Of a stretch of 64,000 nt of DNA, positions 30,789-41,673 are shown one piece after another. The notes below the pieces were generated by a model. That model was not told the origin of the DNA and did not search any database. It saw nothing but the letters and a program-made list of their open reading frames with translations. The position numbers were made by a program, and so were the translations under genes. The DNA is from Melieria omissa (taxonomy: Eukaryota > Arthropoda > Insecta > Diptera > Ulidiidae). Positions within the stretch are counted from its first letter, which is position 1; each line of letters starts with the position of its first letter. The stretch is from NCBI GenBank assembly GCA_963971225.1, contig OZ020270.1, forward strand, positions 2,046,001 through 2,110,000, read 5' to 3'.

Positions 30789-33156
30789 CAGAAAAATTAT
30801 ACGTTAGTCAACAGCAGCATACCCGGGTACGCACGTATATTTTGTATGGGAAATGGCATAACTTCGTGATAAATATGTGAATATTTAACGCATTCTTTTA
30901 AATCTGCCTAACTTTTTGCTATTAGTTTATTGAAAAATATGTTTTTTAAGTATGTATGTTAAACAAATTTGAGAAATATATTATTTTATTGCATAAATAT
31001 TGAGTTTCTTAAAACATAGTTTATAGTGGTGGCTTATGAATGTATGCAAAAATGTTTGTTTATGTAGAAATATTTGATGATTATGTGAAAAAAGTTGTTG
31101 AAATAGACGAAAATAATTCTTGTGATGGTTTTTTGTTATATCATGATCGATATAATTGAAAAAATTTAACACCGACTCGCCGTTGTTGGTAACAAGTGTT
31201 TTTGTAGAAAAGCATGTCATGAGACGTGGTGATGAAAAGTGATGATAATGAACTTGATAATGTACCCTGTGAAGCCGGAGAAAGTTTTTCCTGGCAGAGA
31301 TGGAACAAGTTGGTCTGCTGTGCTACCTCAAACTGGCAGATTCCGTACACACCATATACTAAGATCTGCAAATTATGGACCAGTATGGAGAACACAAGGA
31401 TTGCCCATTGTAGAAACGTTCAAGTTGATCATGTCTGATGAAATGTGCGACATCATAATTCGCGAAACAAATCGGAAAGCAAATGCTATGAACGTGACAA
31501 TGCACAAAACCAAGCAAGAAAACCGCGCACATGGAAAGCCGTAACAAGGAGTGAATTTGATGCATATTTGGGTCTCCTTTTGCTGAGTGGCGTGACACAT
31601 TCCGGTTACGTTCATACTAAAGATTTGTGGAAAACTACCTCACATCCGCTATATCGTGCTGCAATGAGTGTACGACGCTGTTAGGCAATAAGTCGTTTCA
31701 TACGTTTTGATAACGGAAACACACGCCCGCAAGGCAAACTCACAAAGCAGCAGCAATTGCGGATATTTTTTTGATGCTGAACAACAATCTACATAGCAAT
31801 TACATAGCAGGAGCCAACGTAACTGTTGATGAACAACTGTATCCTTTCCGTGGTGGTACTGGCTTCACACAATACATACCATCAAAGCCTGCCAAATATG
31901 GAATAAAAGTGTGGTGGGTATGCGACTCCATTTCATCTTATCCATTGAAGGGACAAGCCTATACGGGAATGGCGGCGTCCGGTCAACGGGGAAAAAAGTT
32001 GGTGAAAGAATAGTGAAAGATTTGTGCGTCAATCTGTTTCATGGAAGTGGAGAAAACATTGTGTGCGACAATTTTTTCACCAGCTACAATTTGGCGAAAA
32101 GTTAAATGATATACAACAATATATCGATGTTGGGCACAGTAAATAGAAGACGAACGTTTGTGCCACCACAATTTGCTGTTCCAAATTGACGTGATATTGA
32201 ATCGACTATATTTGGTTTCAGCAACAATGTTACACTGTGTTCCTACGTGCCGAAAAAAATTAAATCAGATTTGCTCTTATCAACTTTACATTACACAACC
32301 GAAACACAAGGTCCCAAGAACAAGCCAGTAATTATTTTGGACTATAACAAAAGCTAAGGTGGCGTCGACAATATGGATAAATGCCTGGCAGAATATTCAA
32401 CAAAGCGGCGAACGAGCAGGTGGCCTTTGGCATTCTTCTAAAACGTTCTCGATGTGGCTGCCTTTGCAGCGCACATTATTTACATGGGCAGCAACCCGCA
32501 TTTGAAGGCTTGTACAAGCTGGCGAAGGAAGTTCCTTCACCAACTAAGTGAACAACTTGCGAAACCTAACATATATATAAGATCCAATAATACTAAAGTA
32601 TCAAGAATATTCTCCATACGCAACGCCATGGAAGCTATCAACGGCAGTCCCTTGAATATAATAGGTACTGCAGCAAAAAGCAAGGAAGAACGTGACAGCA
32701 CCGGCAGAATAAAAAGAAAGGAAACAAGGAAAGCATGCACATTCTGCAAAAGACCCGTGTGCACAGAACATTCCATGGATATGCCGCAATGCAACAGATG
32801 CAATTGAAAATTTTATAAACTCTAATTCATTTTATTTATACTTTTGTATATTATTACATGGACTATTTTGAAATTTTCATGGAAAATAAAAGTTCAGTTT
32901 TCAATTCTATCAACATATTTACATGTGTTTTCATATACGTACCCGGGTATGCTGCTGTTGACGTAAGGGGTATAAATCGAAAATTGACCATATATCTGGA
33001 CCCAAGGGTCCAAGCTCAACCAAACTTGAGAATATGGTGTAAAATACTTTCGTAGAGGATATCAAAAAATTTCAGGTCGCTCCGAGTGCTACTTTCCAAG
33101 CTACTGCGATTAGAAAACGCAAAACATACCCGGGTACGCTGCTGTTGACACAAAGG
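30775..33156 (+). mobile_element. pB-in, piggyBac nested inside pB-out
   Basis: A 2382-bp element, the typical full length of a piggyBac. Ends CCTTTGTGTCAACAACAG and CTGTTGACACAAAGG, flanked by TTAA (30771-30774; 33157-33160). ACCCGGGTA next to GCTGCTGTTGAC recurs inverted near both ends (about 30815-30835, 32940-32962, 33128-33148), forming long subterminal inverted repeats. Confidence 0.9.
31239..32807 (+). pseudogene. pB-in transposase (piggyBac family), broken
   Basis: Segments in several frames together cover a piggyBac transposase: VFPGRDGTSWSAVLPQTGRF, FKLIMSDEMCDIIIRETNR, FDAYLGLLLLSGVTHSG, the catalytic block TVDEQLYPFRG…IPSKPAKYGIKVWW, CDNFFTSYNLAKS, and the C-terminal zinc motif CTFCKRPVCTEHS…CNRCN. 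At least three frameshifts (near 31540, 31690 and 31980) and several stops. Acidic catalytic residues are still recognisable, but the gene is dead. Confidence 0.87.
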
Positions 33157-33624
33157 TTAATATGCATTTATATATCAAACCTTTGTAAAATTCAAATGAC
33201 TTTCACATACAAACTGACCAAAAATGAAAAAAAACACTTCTTTTGGCTTACTTATTTTTTCGAATTTTTTAAATATTTTTACATCTTCAACAAGCTCTCA
33301 GCATGCTGTGATGATTTAGCCTTCATTTTTAGAAATCAAATAAATTTAAAATAATAATAAAAACTAATAATACACTCGATTCTCGCAAAAAACATTTTTC
33401 GTCTGGCCAGACGACAAAGTGCAGATGTGTAGAAACTGACTTTGTGACAAAAAAAATCCATAAAACCGCGTACAAATTCTTTTTATTTCTTACGTTTTAT
33501 ATAGAGGATAACGAAACTTGAAAAGTCACGAAAGCACAGCACGATGGAGCGCAGAGAAAAAAAGTTATGAATAAAAATAGAACCATTTCGTCTGGCCAGA
33601 CGACAAAGTCCATCCGAGGGTTAA

Positions 33625-35551
33625 AAAGAGCTCAAGCCACAAATCTAAGCTTGTTAATGTTAAAAAAACAATAGAGTCTTTAGAGGGCATCAGCAACGAA
33701 TCGAAAACTTTTTGTAATTTATTAATTAGCTCACGCCCAAAGGAATATTCCGAAGACGTTAAATTTTTGGCCCAAAATATATACTATGTCTCCCAGTCCA
33801 CCTATTCGTTTATGAGAAACAAATTAAATCTTAATTTACCTCACATTTCAACTCTGAATCGTTGGGCGCCAATTAAATATCTTCAACCTGGTTTCAAAAA
33901 TACCGGCTTTGAAAATATTAGGCAAAAGTGCTTAGAGCTAAAAAGTGCAGAAAAAAGTAATATGGTATTATTGATGGATGAAATGGCCATAAAAAGGGAA
34001 TTAAGGTACAATACCAAATTAGATATAATAGATGGTTATGAAGATGATGGTTTCCAAAGGACGAATAAAATTGGGAAACAGATGTGTGTCTTCATGCTTA
34101 AATCGATGTTCTCACATTGGGCCATAGTTTTCAATTATTTCATTTCCGAAAATGGGCTTTGTGGCGAGACGTTATGCAAAATAATCAAACAAAATATTAT
34201 TATTTTGTCAGAGTTTGGGGTTTCAATTAGTGTCGTAGTATGTGACCAAGGTTCAACCAACAGAAAGTGTTTCACGGCTTTGGGAGTATCGGTAGAAACG
34301 CCCTTTTTTGAATATGCTAACAAAAAAGTATATTGTATGTTTGATTTCCCACACCTCGTAAAATCTTTACGAAATGGCCTTTTAGGCAGTGATTTGAGTA
34401 CACCTGATGGTACAGTTAGCTTCAAAATTATACGTGAACTATGGGAAACAGAGATAAATGCAAAAACCAAGATGTGCACAAAACTAACAAGACAGCACAT
34501 CTTCCCAAATTCATTTGAAAAAATGCGCGTCAAGTTTGCAACTCAGGTTTTCAGTCGGACAGTCCAGGCTGCCATAAGAACAATAGTTGACACCAAAGGA
34601 TTTAAACAATGTTCCAAAGAAATGGCGTTATCTACTGCTAATTTTATTTCAAAAATAGACAAATTATTTGACTGTATGAACAGCGGCGCATTACACGCAG
34701 ATAACGTGTACAGATCAGCCATTCAACAAAATAATGCTCCACATAACTTTATAAAAGAATTTCTGCAATATTTGCAACAAATTTCATTTGTGGACAAAAG
34801 TAAAAGAGTGTACTTCTTAGATGGTATAAAATTAACATTATCATCTTTATTACTGTTACTTGAAGATATTTTTAATCAAAATCAAGAAATTTTTTTTGTA
34901 ATGACGAAATTTTTAAACCAAGATAAATTGGAAAATTTGTTTTCGCGCCTGCGACAAAGAGGAGGAAACAATAATAATCCATCCGCCGCAGAAATAAACA
35001 CCATATTGGCTAGATTAATGTCCGCAAAAATCGTAAAATCTAGTACAACAACGAATTGCGAAGATGTGTATGAAAATACTTTTCAGGTTGATCCTATAAT
35101 GCCTAGTGAAGAAAATGCGATCGGCCTTGCAGTTGATGAACAAGAAACAACTGCGAATTTTCATATTGATTTTGATTGCGATGCATATACCAACTACTTT
35201 TTAGAAGATGTGTTCAATAATTGCACCGAGCTCAATTTGGAGCTAGTATCTGTAAGATATTTTATAGGATACGTAGCTTATAAAGTATTGCCAAAATTGA
35301 ATTGTGACAAATGTCAGGAAATACTTCGAAAGGAAGACGAAGTACTTTCTGCTCCCAGTGAGCTCTTCATTTTCCACAAAAACTACCAATCAGTGACTGA
35401 TTTCGGAAACTTGGTTGCCCCTTCTCAATCTTTTCTCGAAGTTTGCAAAAAACATATAATTATTTTTCACAAAATTTTCACAGAACAACCACAAAAAAGT
35501 GGAATTAAAGCCTTTATTATTGATGAATGTAAAAAGGTGACTGCAGAATAA
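33625..35551 (+). CDS. P-2 transposase, main catalytic part
   Basis: Open from the piggyBac target site to a TAA at 35551. Conserved blocks: RNKLNLNLPHISTLNRWAPI, MDEMAIKRELRYN (first catalytic Asp), MCVFMLKSMFSHWAI, VVCDQGSTNRKCF (second Asp region), MFDFPHLVKSLRN, QDKLENLFSRLRQRGGNNNN (the acidic C-terminal catalytic motif of P transposases) and a C-terminal extension ending KAFIIDECKKV. No stop or frameshift in 642 codons. With the THAP part this would be a complete intronless transposase were it not for the insertion. Drosophila P needs splicing of three introns; none is apparent here. Confidence 0.9.
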
Positions 35552-35594
35552 TTGTGCCGATCACAGAATTCAAACATTAGATTTTTTGATTTTA

Positions 35595-36575
35595 GTAAGG
35601 GAGAGGGCTGGGTTGTGAACCAGGCTGGGGTGTGAACCATTGCCGTTTTTTCTTTCCCTAATTGACATATCGCCAATCTTTCAACTGTCAATTTTGTCTT
35701 ATGATATGACTCTGCTTTTGTGGTTACACCGAAGTACAAACACGTATTGCTTGTGGCAGCAATCGAGTTTGAAAGACATCGTGTTTGAAAATCGACTGCG
35801 AAAACTTGTTGGCTTTTTTTTAAAGTGCTATCCAAGTGACTGAGCTTATTGCAAAAAGTCTGTGTAATACATGTTTATTTAGTGTTTTGATTCTATTTTA
35901 CGATGCAATATTTGTTTATGTCGAATTATGATTGGAAGTGTCGTTTATTTTAAAGTTTCCAAAATGGCATCGTGGTTGGGCTGTGAACCACTGAGGTGGC
36001 TGGGTTATGAACCACCTGTTTTTCGTACTACATTTGTTCTAACACTGTCAAATATGGACGGATATATAAAAATAAAGTCATTTTATATAATTTCACTCGA
36101 TTTCGTTGTGTTCACTTGAAGTGAGCCAATACGAGAACACGTTCGTATTTCACATGCAAACATTCCGACACAGATTAGGATGAAAATTTAAAAAATTGAG
36201 CAGTTTCATTCATTGCGATTTTTTGGCCTAAGAGGCGTCATTATAACTTTTTTTCACCTCTTGAGGCTTCCTGATTAAATAAATTCTCAATGTACTTAAA
36301 AATTATGGGTGTTTTCTTCGTATTTTCCGACTTTAATAGGGATTTTCCAGATGGTTCACAACCCAGCCACTTTTTTGAAAAAGCGAAAAATCACGTTCTC
36401 AGAAAATTGGACGTAGAGAGTTAAATTTCAATCAAAACGGTAATCTGTCTTCATAACAAAGTTGCGTTATATATTCACCTTTCCAACGGTATCTTCGATT
36501 GTTCGATATCTTTATTCTGTGAAAAGTTAGAGCCAAAAAACAAAACCCGGTTCACACCCCAGCCCTCTCCCTTAC
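35595..36575. mobile_element. 981-bp inverted-repeat element in P-2, unclassified
   Basis: Ends GTAAGGGAGAGGGCTGGG and CCCAGCCCTCTCCCTTAC (perfect 18 bp), flanked by TTTTA (35590-35594; 36576-36580). A GGGTTGTGAACCA-like motif recurs next to both ends and internally (about 35608, 35627, 35976, 36000, 36350, 36548, in both orientations). No coding sequence. A 5-bp duplication does not fit piggyBac, hAT or P; superfamily left open. Confidence 0.78.
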
Positions 36576-36580
36576 TTTTA

Positions 36581-37768
36581 AGAAAACATTGCGTTTGGGT
36601 TAAAGAAAAAAGTGCAAACACTACACAAAGAAAACTTAAAATAATTCGCACTTAATTCATTAATTCATGATTACTTAGCAAAACAAATTTAAAAAAAAAT
36701 TTGCATTTACAAAAAAAAAAAAAAGAAACTGGATTATTTTCATTACATATACATTATTCTCTTTTTAACATTGGATATGCTCCGGTCGAAATTGCTTCTT
36801 TGTTCAAAACATGTGGTCAAAATATATTTTTAAGTCATTTGAATAAATCATTGAAGAACCGCAAACCAATGACTCGCTTCAAATAATTTTTTTTCATTAA
36901 AATGAAATAAATATGAATGGTGAAATCGTACTTCATTTATTTATTTTTTGTTGTTTCGCATCTTTCTTGCTAGACGTTCCCATAAACTAAAAATCTTACA
37001 GGTTAAGGGGCTATCTTGGTGTAAATCTTAAAAAGTTCAACACTTTTTTGGAATTTTGTGATGAACAAGTAGTTGAATATTTTTAATTTACAAACTTCCA
37101 CAAAAATTGCCTGAATTTTTAAGGTTTAAACTAGCCGATTAAACTAATTTTTAAATGAATTTTATTTACAATATTAGATTTTCTTACTTTAGTTCTTTTA
37201 AGCAAGCGTTATATGTGGTCCGTAAAAAAAGTTCCAAAGTGCGGGACGGAGAATTATGACGGGCTTATGAAAACGTCTTCATTTCTTTCCAATTTCCCTT
37301 TTTATCTAATTGTCTTTGTTGATTACTTATTATTTACTTTTTTTGCCTGTAGCGATCATATAGGTCGCCATGCCAGCCATATTTTATTTTCTTTTCTATG
37401 ACTTTGCGCACACTACAGTCGGCAGTGAGTTCAGGAGCAATATGCGACGCCGTGCAGGCTTATAGAAGAAGAACAAAAGCCAGCCAGAAAATAGAAATCG
37501 TTTTACAATTTCAGCTTTTCGCCAGCGCAACAACAAGAACAACAGCACATCGTCTTCCTCCTCTTCGGACAATTGAGCGAGAATGAACGAGTGAGCACAG
37601 ACGCGGCATTCGTGTTCTATGATTTGCGCTCAGAGCATTCTGCTGTCGTTTCAAGTGTTTCCTCTCGTTGTCTACCCCCCGCATCTAGAAGACGGGTGGC
37701 GATATCACCACCCGCATACAAATTTTTGCTTGTATGAGATGCACACTCTTTATGTTTCATACTTTTTG
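36581..37768. other. 3' non-coding region of P-2
   Basis: AT-rich, no gene seen. A CCACCCGCAT run and GCTTGTATGAGATGCACACTC precede the right terminal repeat; similar bases (CCCCCGCATCTACAAACGGG) precede the right end of P-N, supporting a common origin. Confidence 0.5.
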
Positions 37769-37775
37769 GTAAAAC

Positions 37776-38515
37776 TCAATACTTTTAAAATGTTCTTACT
37801 TCAAGAACGTTGTGAAATAGTTCAAAATTCATTGGATTTTGCAAAACGCAAGTGTAATGAATTGGGTGTGGATATGTGTCGGCGTGGTAGACGCCGAACT
37901 ACAAGATTACTGCCAGGAGCGCAAAACTCAGACGTAGCATTCACATTGGAAGCAGAAATAAATAGAGCAATGTTAGAGTGTCTAGACCGGTTTAGTTCCG
38001 AAATGGCAGATCGATTTTCAAATATGCAAATTGTTGTAAATACTTTTAAAATCGTCAACTGTAATTTTATTTTGACTTCTACGCACACCGACATAAATGA
38101 AGCCATAGACAAGCTTATTGCAACATACAATGAATTTAAGAAGACAGAAATATTTGAAGAAGTGTTGCGACTTAAGCGTCACTTATCGGCTAGCGATATA
38201 AAGACAGAAGAAATTTCTTTGTGGACTGCACTAAATTTATTACAATTTATTGTTAAATGGGACTTCATTGAAACACTTCCAAATTTAAGTTTAATCGTGC
38301 AATATTTCTTAATAATTTGTGTATCGGTGTCAAGTTGCGAAAGAAGTTTTTCTAAACTGAAACTTGTAAAGAACTATTTGCGTTCCACCATGGTTGATGA
38401 GAGGCTAAGTTGTTTGTCACTTTTATCAATTGAAAGAGACACAGCATCGGTAATTGACTTTGAAGCTGCAATAGATAAATTCAGTTTAATAAAAGCAAGA
38501 AAACATCCTTTCTAA
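37776..38515 (+). CDS. hAT-1 transposase C-terminus with dimerisation domain
   Basis: Continues the gene interrupted at 28146. Translation runs KLNTFKMFLLQERCEIV, then the helical insertion region, and ends with the hAT dimerisation domain: VSSCERSFSKLKLVKNYLRS, MVDERLSCLSLLSIE. This domain mediates multimerisation of hAT transposases. The 298-codon frame from 37619 includes P-2 sequence at its start; genuine hAT sequence begins at about 37776. The stop at 38513-38515 is the natural end. Confidence 0.88.
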
Positions 38516-38551
38516 AGAACAATTGGTTATAAGTTTCAAAAAGTTTTCCCC

Positions 38552-38646
38552 CGAGGATTGCAATATTTAATTTTTGAATTAAAATTTTGGGCAAAATATG
38601 CAAATTCAAAATTCGAAGTTAAAAATTAAATATCGCAATCTCCTCG
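38552..38646. repeat. long stem-loop in hAT-1 3' region
   Basis: CGAGGATTGCAATATTTAAT at 38552-38571 pairs, with one mismatch and a base or two of offset, with the complement at about 38627-38646, separated by an A/T-rich loop. It lies just after the transposase stop. Confidence 0.7.
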
Positions 38647-38772
38647 ATTTTGCTTAACCTTATAAAACTTCGTTGAAGGCAAATAAATTTAGTTATTAGT
38701 TGTTTACCCCTACAAAACGATACGTTGAAATAGCATGTGCATATATTTTACGAAAAAATTTCGTTTTTTTAC

Positions 38773-39012
38773 TGTCTGTCGAATGTAAATAAGAATTAGA
38801 AAAATTACTGAAAATGAATGTTCCTTTAATTTTGTTAACGTTAAAAATTTGTTTTTTCTTAATATATTATTTTTTATGTTTATTTGTGTGCATCCTTTTT
38901 AATATGCACAAGACTGCCAACAATTTTTTACTTTGTATGTATGTCAAATGTCTATCGTATGTAAATAAGAATTAGAAAAATGACTGAAAATGAATGTTTC
39001 TTTAATTTTGTT
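38773..39012. repeat. duplicated 64-bp segment in hAT-1 3' region
   Basis: Segments at 38773-38836 and 38949-39012 (TGTCNRTCGNATGTAAATAA… to …TTTAATTTTGTT) are near-identical direct repeats about 176 bp apart. Subterminal repeats of this kind often hold transposase-binding sites in hAT elements (inference). Confidence 0.75.
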
Positions 39013-39225
39013 TTTTAGATGTTATGTGTCCTTTTAGATGTTATGTGTCCTACAGACTTGTTTTCTTTTTTATATGTGAATTTTTAGGCTACTTTATCTG
39101 CATACTATTGAATAAAAAAAATTACAACAGTTACATAACTTTTTTTAATTTCATTTAATTTAAGAATTTAGGGGGCCCCTCAGCCATCGCCGCCCCGGGC
39201 CCCCGAGCACCTTAAGCCGCCACTG

Positions 39226-39600
39226 GTGTGGCAGGCAATCTGTAGCTGTGGTAGACGAAGCAGTTCATTTGTAACAACTGGGACTATCAACACCGATATA
39301 TATATCCGGGAGTGTCTGCAAAAACGACTTTTGCCATTCATAAAACAGCACACAGTTTCTGCTTTCTTTTGGACTGATTTGGCAGCGTGCCATTACAGTA
39401 AAGCAGCAGTTGAGTGGTACAAAAGGAATAATGTAACATTTGCACCCAGATATGCGAATCCACCTAACTGCCCAAAGCTCAGACCAATAGAAAGATATTG
39501 GGCTCTGGTAAAAAGGACCATGAAAGGCACAAAACAGGTTGCTGAAAGTACTACCAGTTTTTCCAAAAAATTGCTGTCGTCAACAAAAAAAAATGTCTGA
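39226..39600 (+). pseudogene. ITm-2 transposase (DD37E), 3' part
   Basis: Resumes after hAT-1 with VWQAICSCG, then catalytic D in WTDLAACHY and E in RPIERYW. The count between them is 37, the DD37E spacing. It ends LLSSTKKNV before a TGA. It aligns with ITm-1 positions 3515-3844. Confidence 0.82.
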
Positions 39601-40477
39601 AAACACTATAAAAAGCCTAATGCGAAGCAAATCAAAAAGTTTTTTAAAAGTTAATCACAAAAAATATTTCCTTATTGAATAAAAACATGAATTAAATTTC
39701 TATTAATATAACGTTTTTTTCTTTTTAATATGTTAACTAGTTTAGAAGAAATTTGAGTTTATTTGTGCACTAATTTCATCGTGCGCAAGCCTTATACATA
39801 TATTTTCTGATACGATTTTATAATCGCGAAGTAGCAGACTATACTTATAAACATAAATTGTTTACTGTCCGACATTTATAAGTTTCTGCTACGTCTGGTT
39901 TTTGTGGTCCGTTTAGTCCGTGTTTTTTTCGAATTGGGAAACAAACGCATTAAATACATATATTTTTATTTGTTCCTCTCTGAAATCATATTTAAAAAAA
40001 TGGTTAAAATGTTACAAAATCGTTAAAATAAAAATCGGTAACGCGCCGTATATATAATTAATTATAATTATAATATATAATTAATTATAATTATTATAAT
40101 TAATAATATAAAATAAACGTAATAATTTTGATCATTTCATATATTTTCTTCCTTATTTTACACTGCTTCGTACAATAAGACTGCGAACATACTTTGTTAC
40201 AAGTACATCAAAAATACAACCCCGCGTTAGGAACAAATTTGCTTGTCAGTTGCTTTCACAATACGAATTGTTCCACAAAGAGAGAAAGCTGGCAGGGTTC
40301 ACGATTTTCTTTTCTGCTCACACGGATTGTGTTCGTGTGACCAAAAAAAACGGCAAAATTTCGTTAATCCTCTCAGTTTCACATCACGTTATCACTGCTG
40401 TGATGATCTTATTGCTGCTGTTATGCGCCTTGCTTTCAGCGCAGCAGGTCCCATACGCACTTCGGCCAGCGATTAAG
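39601..40477. other. no gene; inverted repeats and AT-rich palindrome
   Basis: GTAGCAGACTATACTTATAA near 39832 pairs imperfectly with TTATAAGTTTCTGCTAC near 39876, giving a hairpin. An ATTAATTATAATTAT-type palindromic run covers about 40050-40110. At 40375-40395 CTCAGTTTCACATCACGTTA resembles the motif near 7632 in the left flank of P-1. The right end of ITm-2 must lie in the first part of this stretch but is not identified. Confidence 0.4.
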
Positions 40478-41430
40478 TGAAGGTGAAGAAGAATTCGCGT
40501 GGGCAGACGTGCCCTTTCCTAGCTCCGCGGTTTTTTTTCTGTTTATTCGTGTTTGCGCGTGTTTAATGTATAAACAAATGTTTAGTGTGTCGTTCAATGT
40601 CCGACGGTCGCTGATATCGCGTTGTGGCCGGCCAAAATCGCGCGGCCCAATCAATAAATAAATAATAATAAATAAATTAAACGCGTCTTGCGCACAAATA
40701 TTAAGGGGAGGTTCTCCTCTTTTCGGCCGAAAATAAAGCGAAATTCTTTCATTTACTGTCGGATAATGAAACGACTCACGAATAGACGGTTTTGATGATT
40801 TATTAAGCCATCTTTCTAAAATACAAGAAAAAATTTTTTTTTTACAAAATCCAATATGGCGGCCCAAAAATGGCGGGTCTTGTCAACCTCTGCAAGCGAG
40901 ACATTGTTCGGAAACGTCAAGGCTGTAGCCACTTGGAGTGAACTGAAATCAAAAATTTTTTTTTTATAGTAAAGAATATTAAATTCCCTATGACTTATAC
41001 CTATTTTTGAATAATTTTTATAAAAAATCATCTAATTTATGCATAACCATAGAAAAAGTTCAATTTTTACCATCTTTTTTTCGACTTTTCTTTTGTTAAA
41101 AGACTATTATTACACATTTGTTTATATTTGTTTTAGGTATAAGTCATATACAAAATCATACCCTTTAAGAAATGCTATAGATGAAGTAACTCGGATAAGT
41201 AGATCATGAGTTACGCTTGACGTTAGGATGAAAAAAATGGTTTTGAGATAAACGCGTTTAAAGTCTTTGGCCGCGCAGTAAAATAGCACCAGAGCGTTCC
41301 TCCGCGCGCGAAAGTTCGACGCATCAGAGACGCTCCTATGCGATAAATATGCTGCGGATCGAAAAATCCTTTTGCACACATATTCTCGACATTCATACCT
41401 TTCATTTCATCAAAAAAAAAAAATTGATTT

Positions 41431-41670
41431 TGTAGCAGGTGAGAAGGGCGTAGGGTAAGCATAAGTTATAGTAGGCATCATTGTAATTAGCTTTAAGATA
41501 GAACACGAATGCTATAAGTCTGGCAACCCATGTTAGCTTTAAGATGGAACGCGAATGTAATAGCTATAAGTCTGGCAACCCCATGTTAGCTTTGAAGATG
41601 GAAGAGAAATAAAAGTCAGATCAAGTGCAGCAACCAAAAGAAGAGGTCGTGTTTCGTGTTGGCTACTACA
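41431..41670 (+). repeat. Gyp-B 5' LTR
   Basis: 240 bp. An internal near-duplication of a segment containing CTATAAGTCTGGCAACCC appears twice (about 41512 and 41562). AGAAATAAAAGTC near 41605 is a likely polyadenylation signal. Confidence 0.95.
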
Positions 41671-41673
41671 ATT

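Larger units (their letters stand above)
30240..33620. mobile_element. pB-out, non-autonomous piggyBac in P-2
   Basis: Ends CCCTTCGATGG and CCATCCGAGGG, flanked by TTAA (30236-30239; 33621-33624). The subterminal palindrome CGTCTGGCCAGACG occurs near the left end (about 30285) and twice near the right (about 33400 and 33590). About 1.0 kb of its own sequence remains; the rest is the nested pB-in. It retains only the C-terminal cysteine-rich domain of its transposase, on the minus strand. Confidence 0.88.
28147..37768 (+). mobile_element. P-2, P-superfamily transposon inserted in hAT-1
   Basis: Inverted ends: left CAAAGAATATACAATATAAA then GAATACGCATCT; right the imperfect complement (37737-37768). 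Duplication GTAAAAC on both sides (28140-28146; 37769-37775); it can also be read as 8 bp (GGTAAAAC) if the element ends one base earlier. Removing M2 copy 2, the piggyBac pair and the 981-bp element leaves about 4.5 kb. Leader, 54-bp array and an intronless transposase are in the same order as in P-1. Confidence 0.87.
22699..39225 (+). mobile_element. hAT-1 transposon, expanded to 16.5 kb by nested insertions
   Basis: Terminal repeats CAGTAGCGGCTTAAGG and CCTTAAGCCGCCACTG (one mismatch) and a perfect 8-bp target duplication GTGTGGCA (22691-22698; 39226-39233) are diagnostic of hAT. Both ends have a very GC-rich subterminal patch (22720-22765; 39170-39207). After subtracting P-N (23303-26083) and P-2 (28147-37768) plus duplicated bases, the element is about 4.1 kb. 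The transposase is split over several exons and insertions. Confidence 0.93.

Noticed and set aside
22699..39225. A 16.5-kb giant hAT cargo element
   Set aside because: All extra length is explained by nested elements with their own target duplications; there is no cargo gene.
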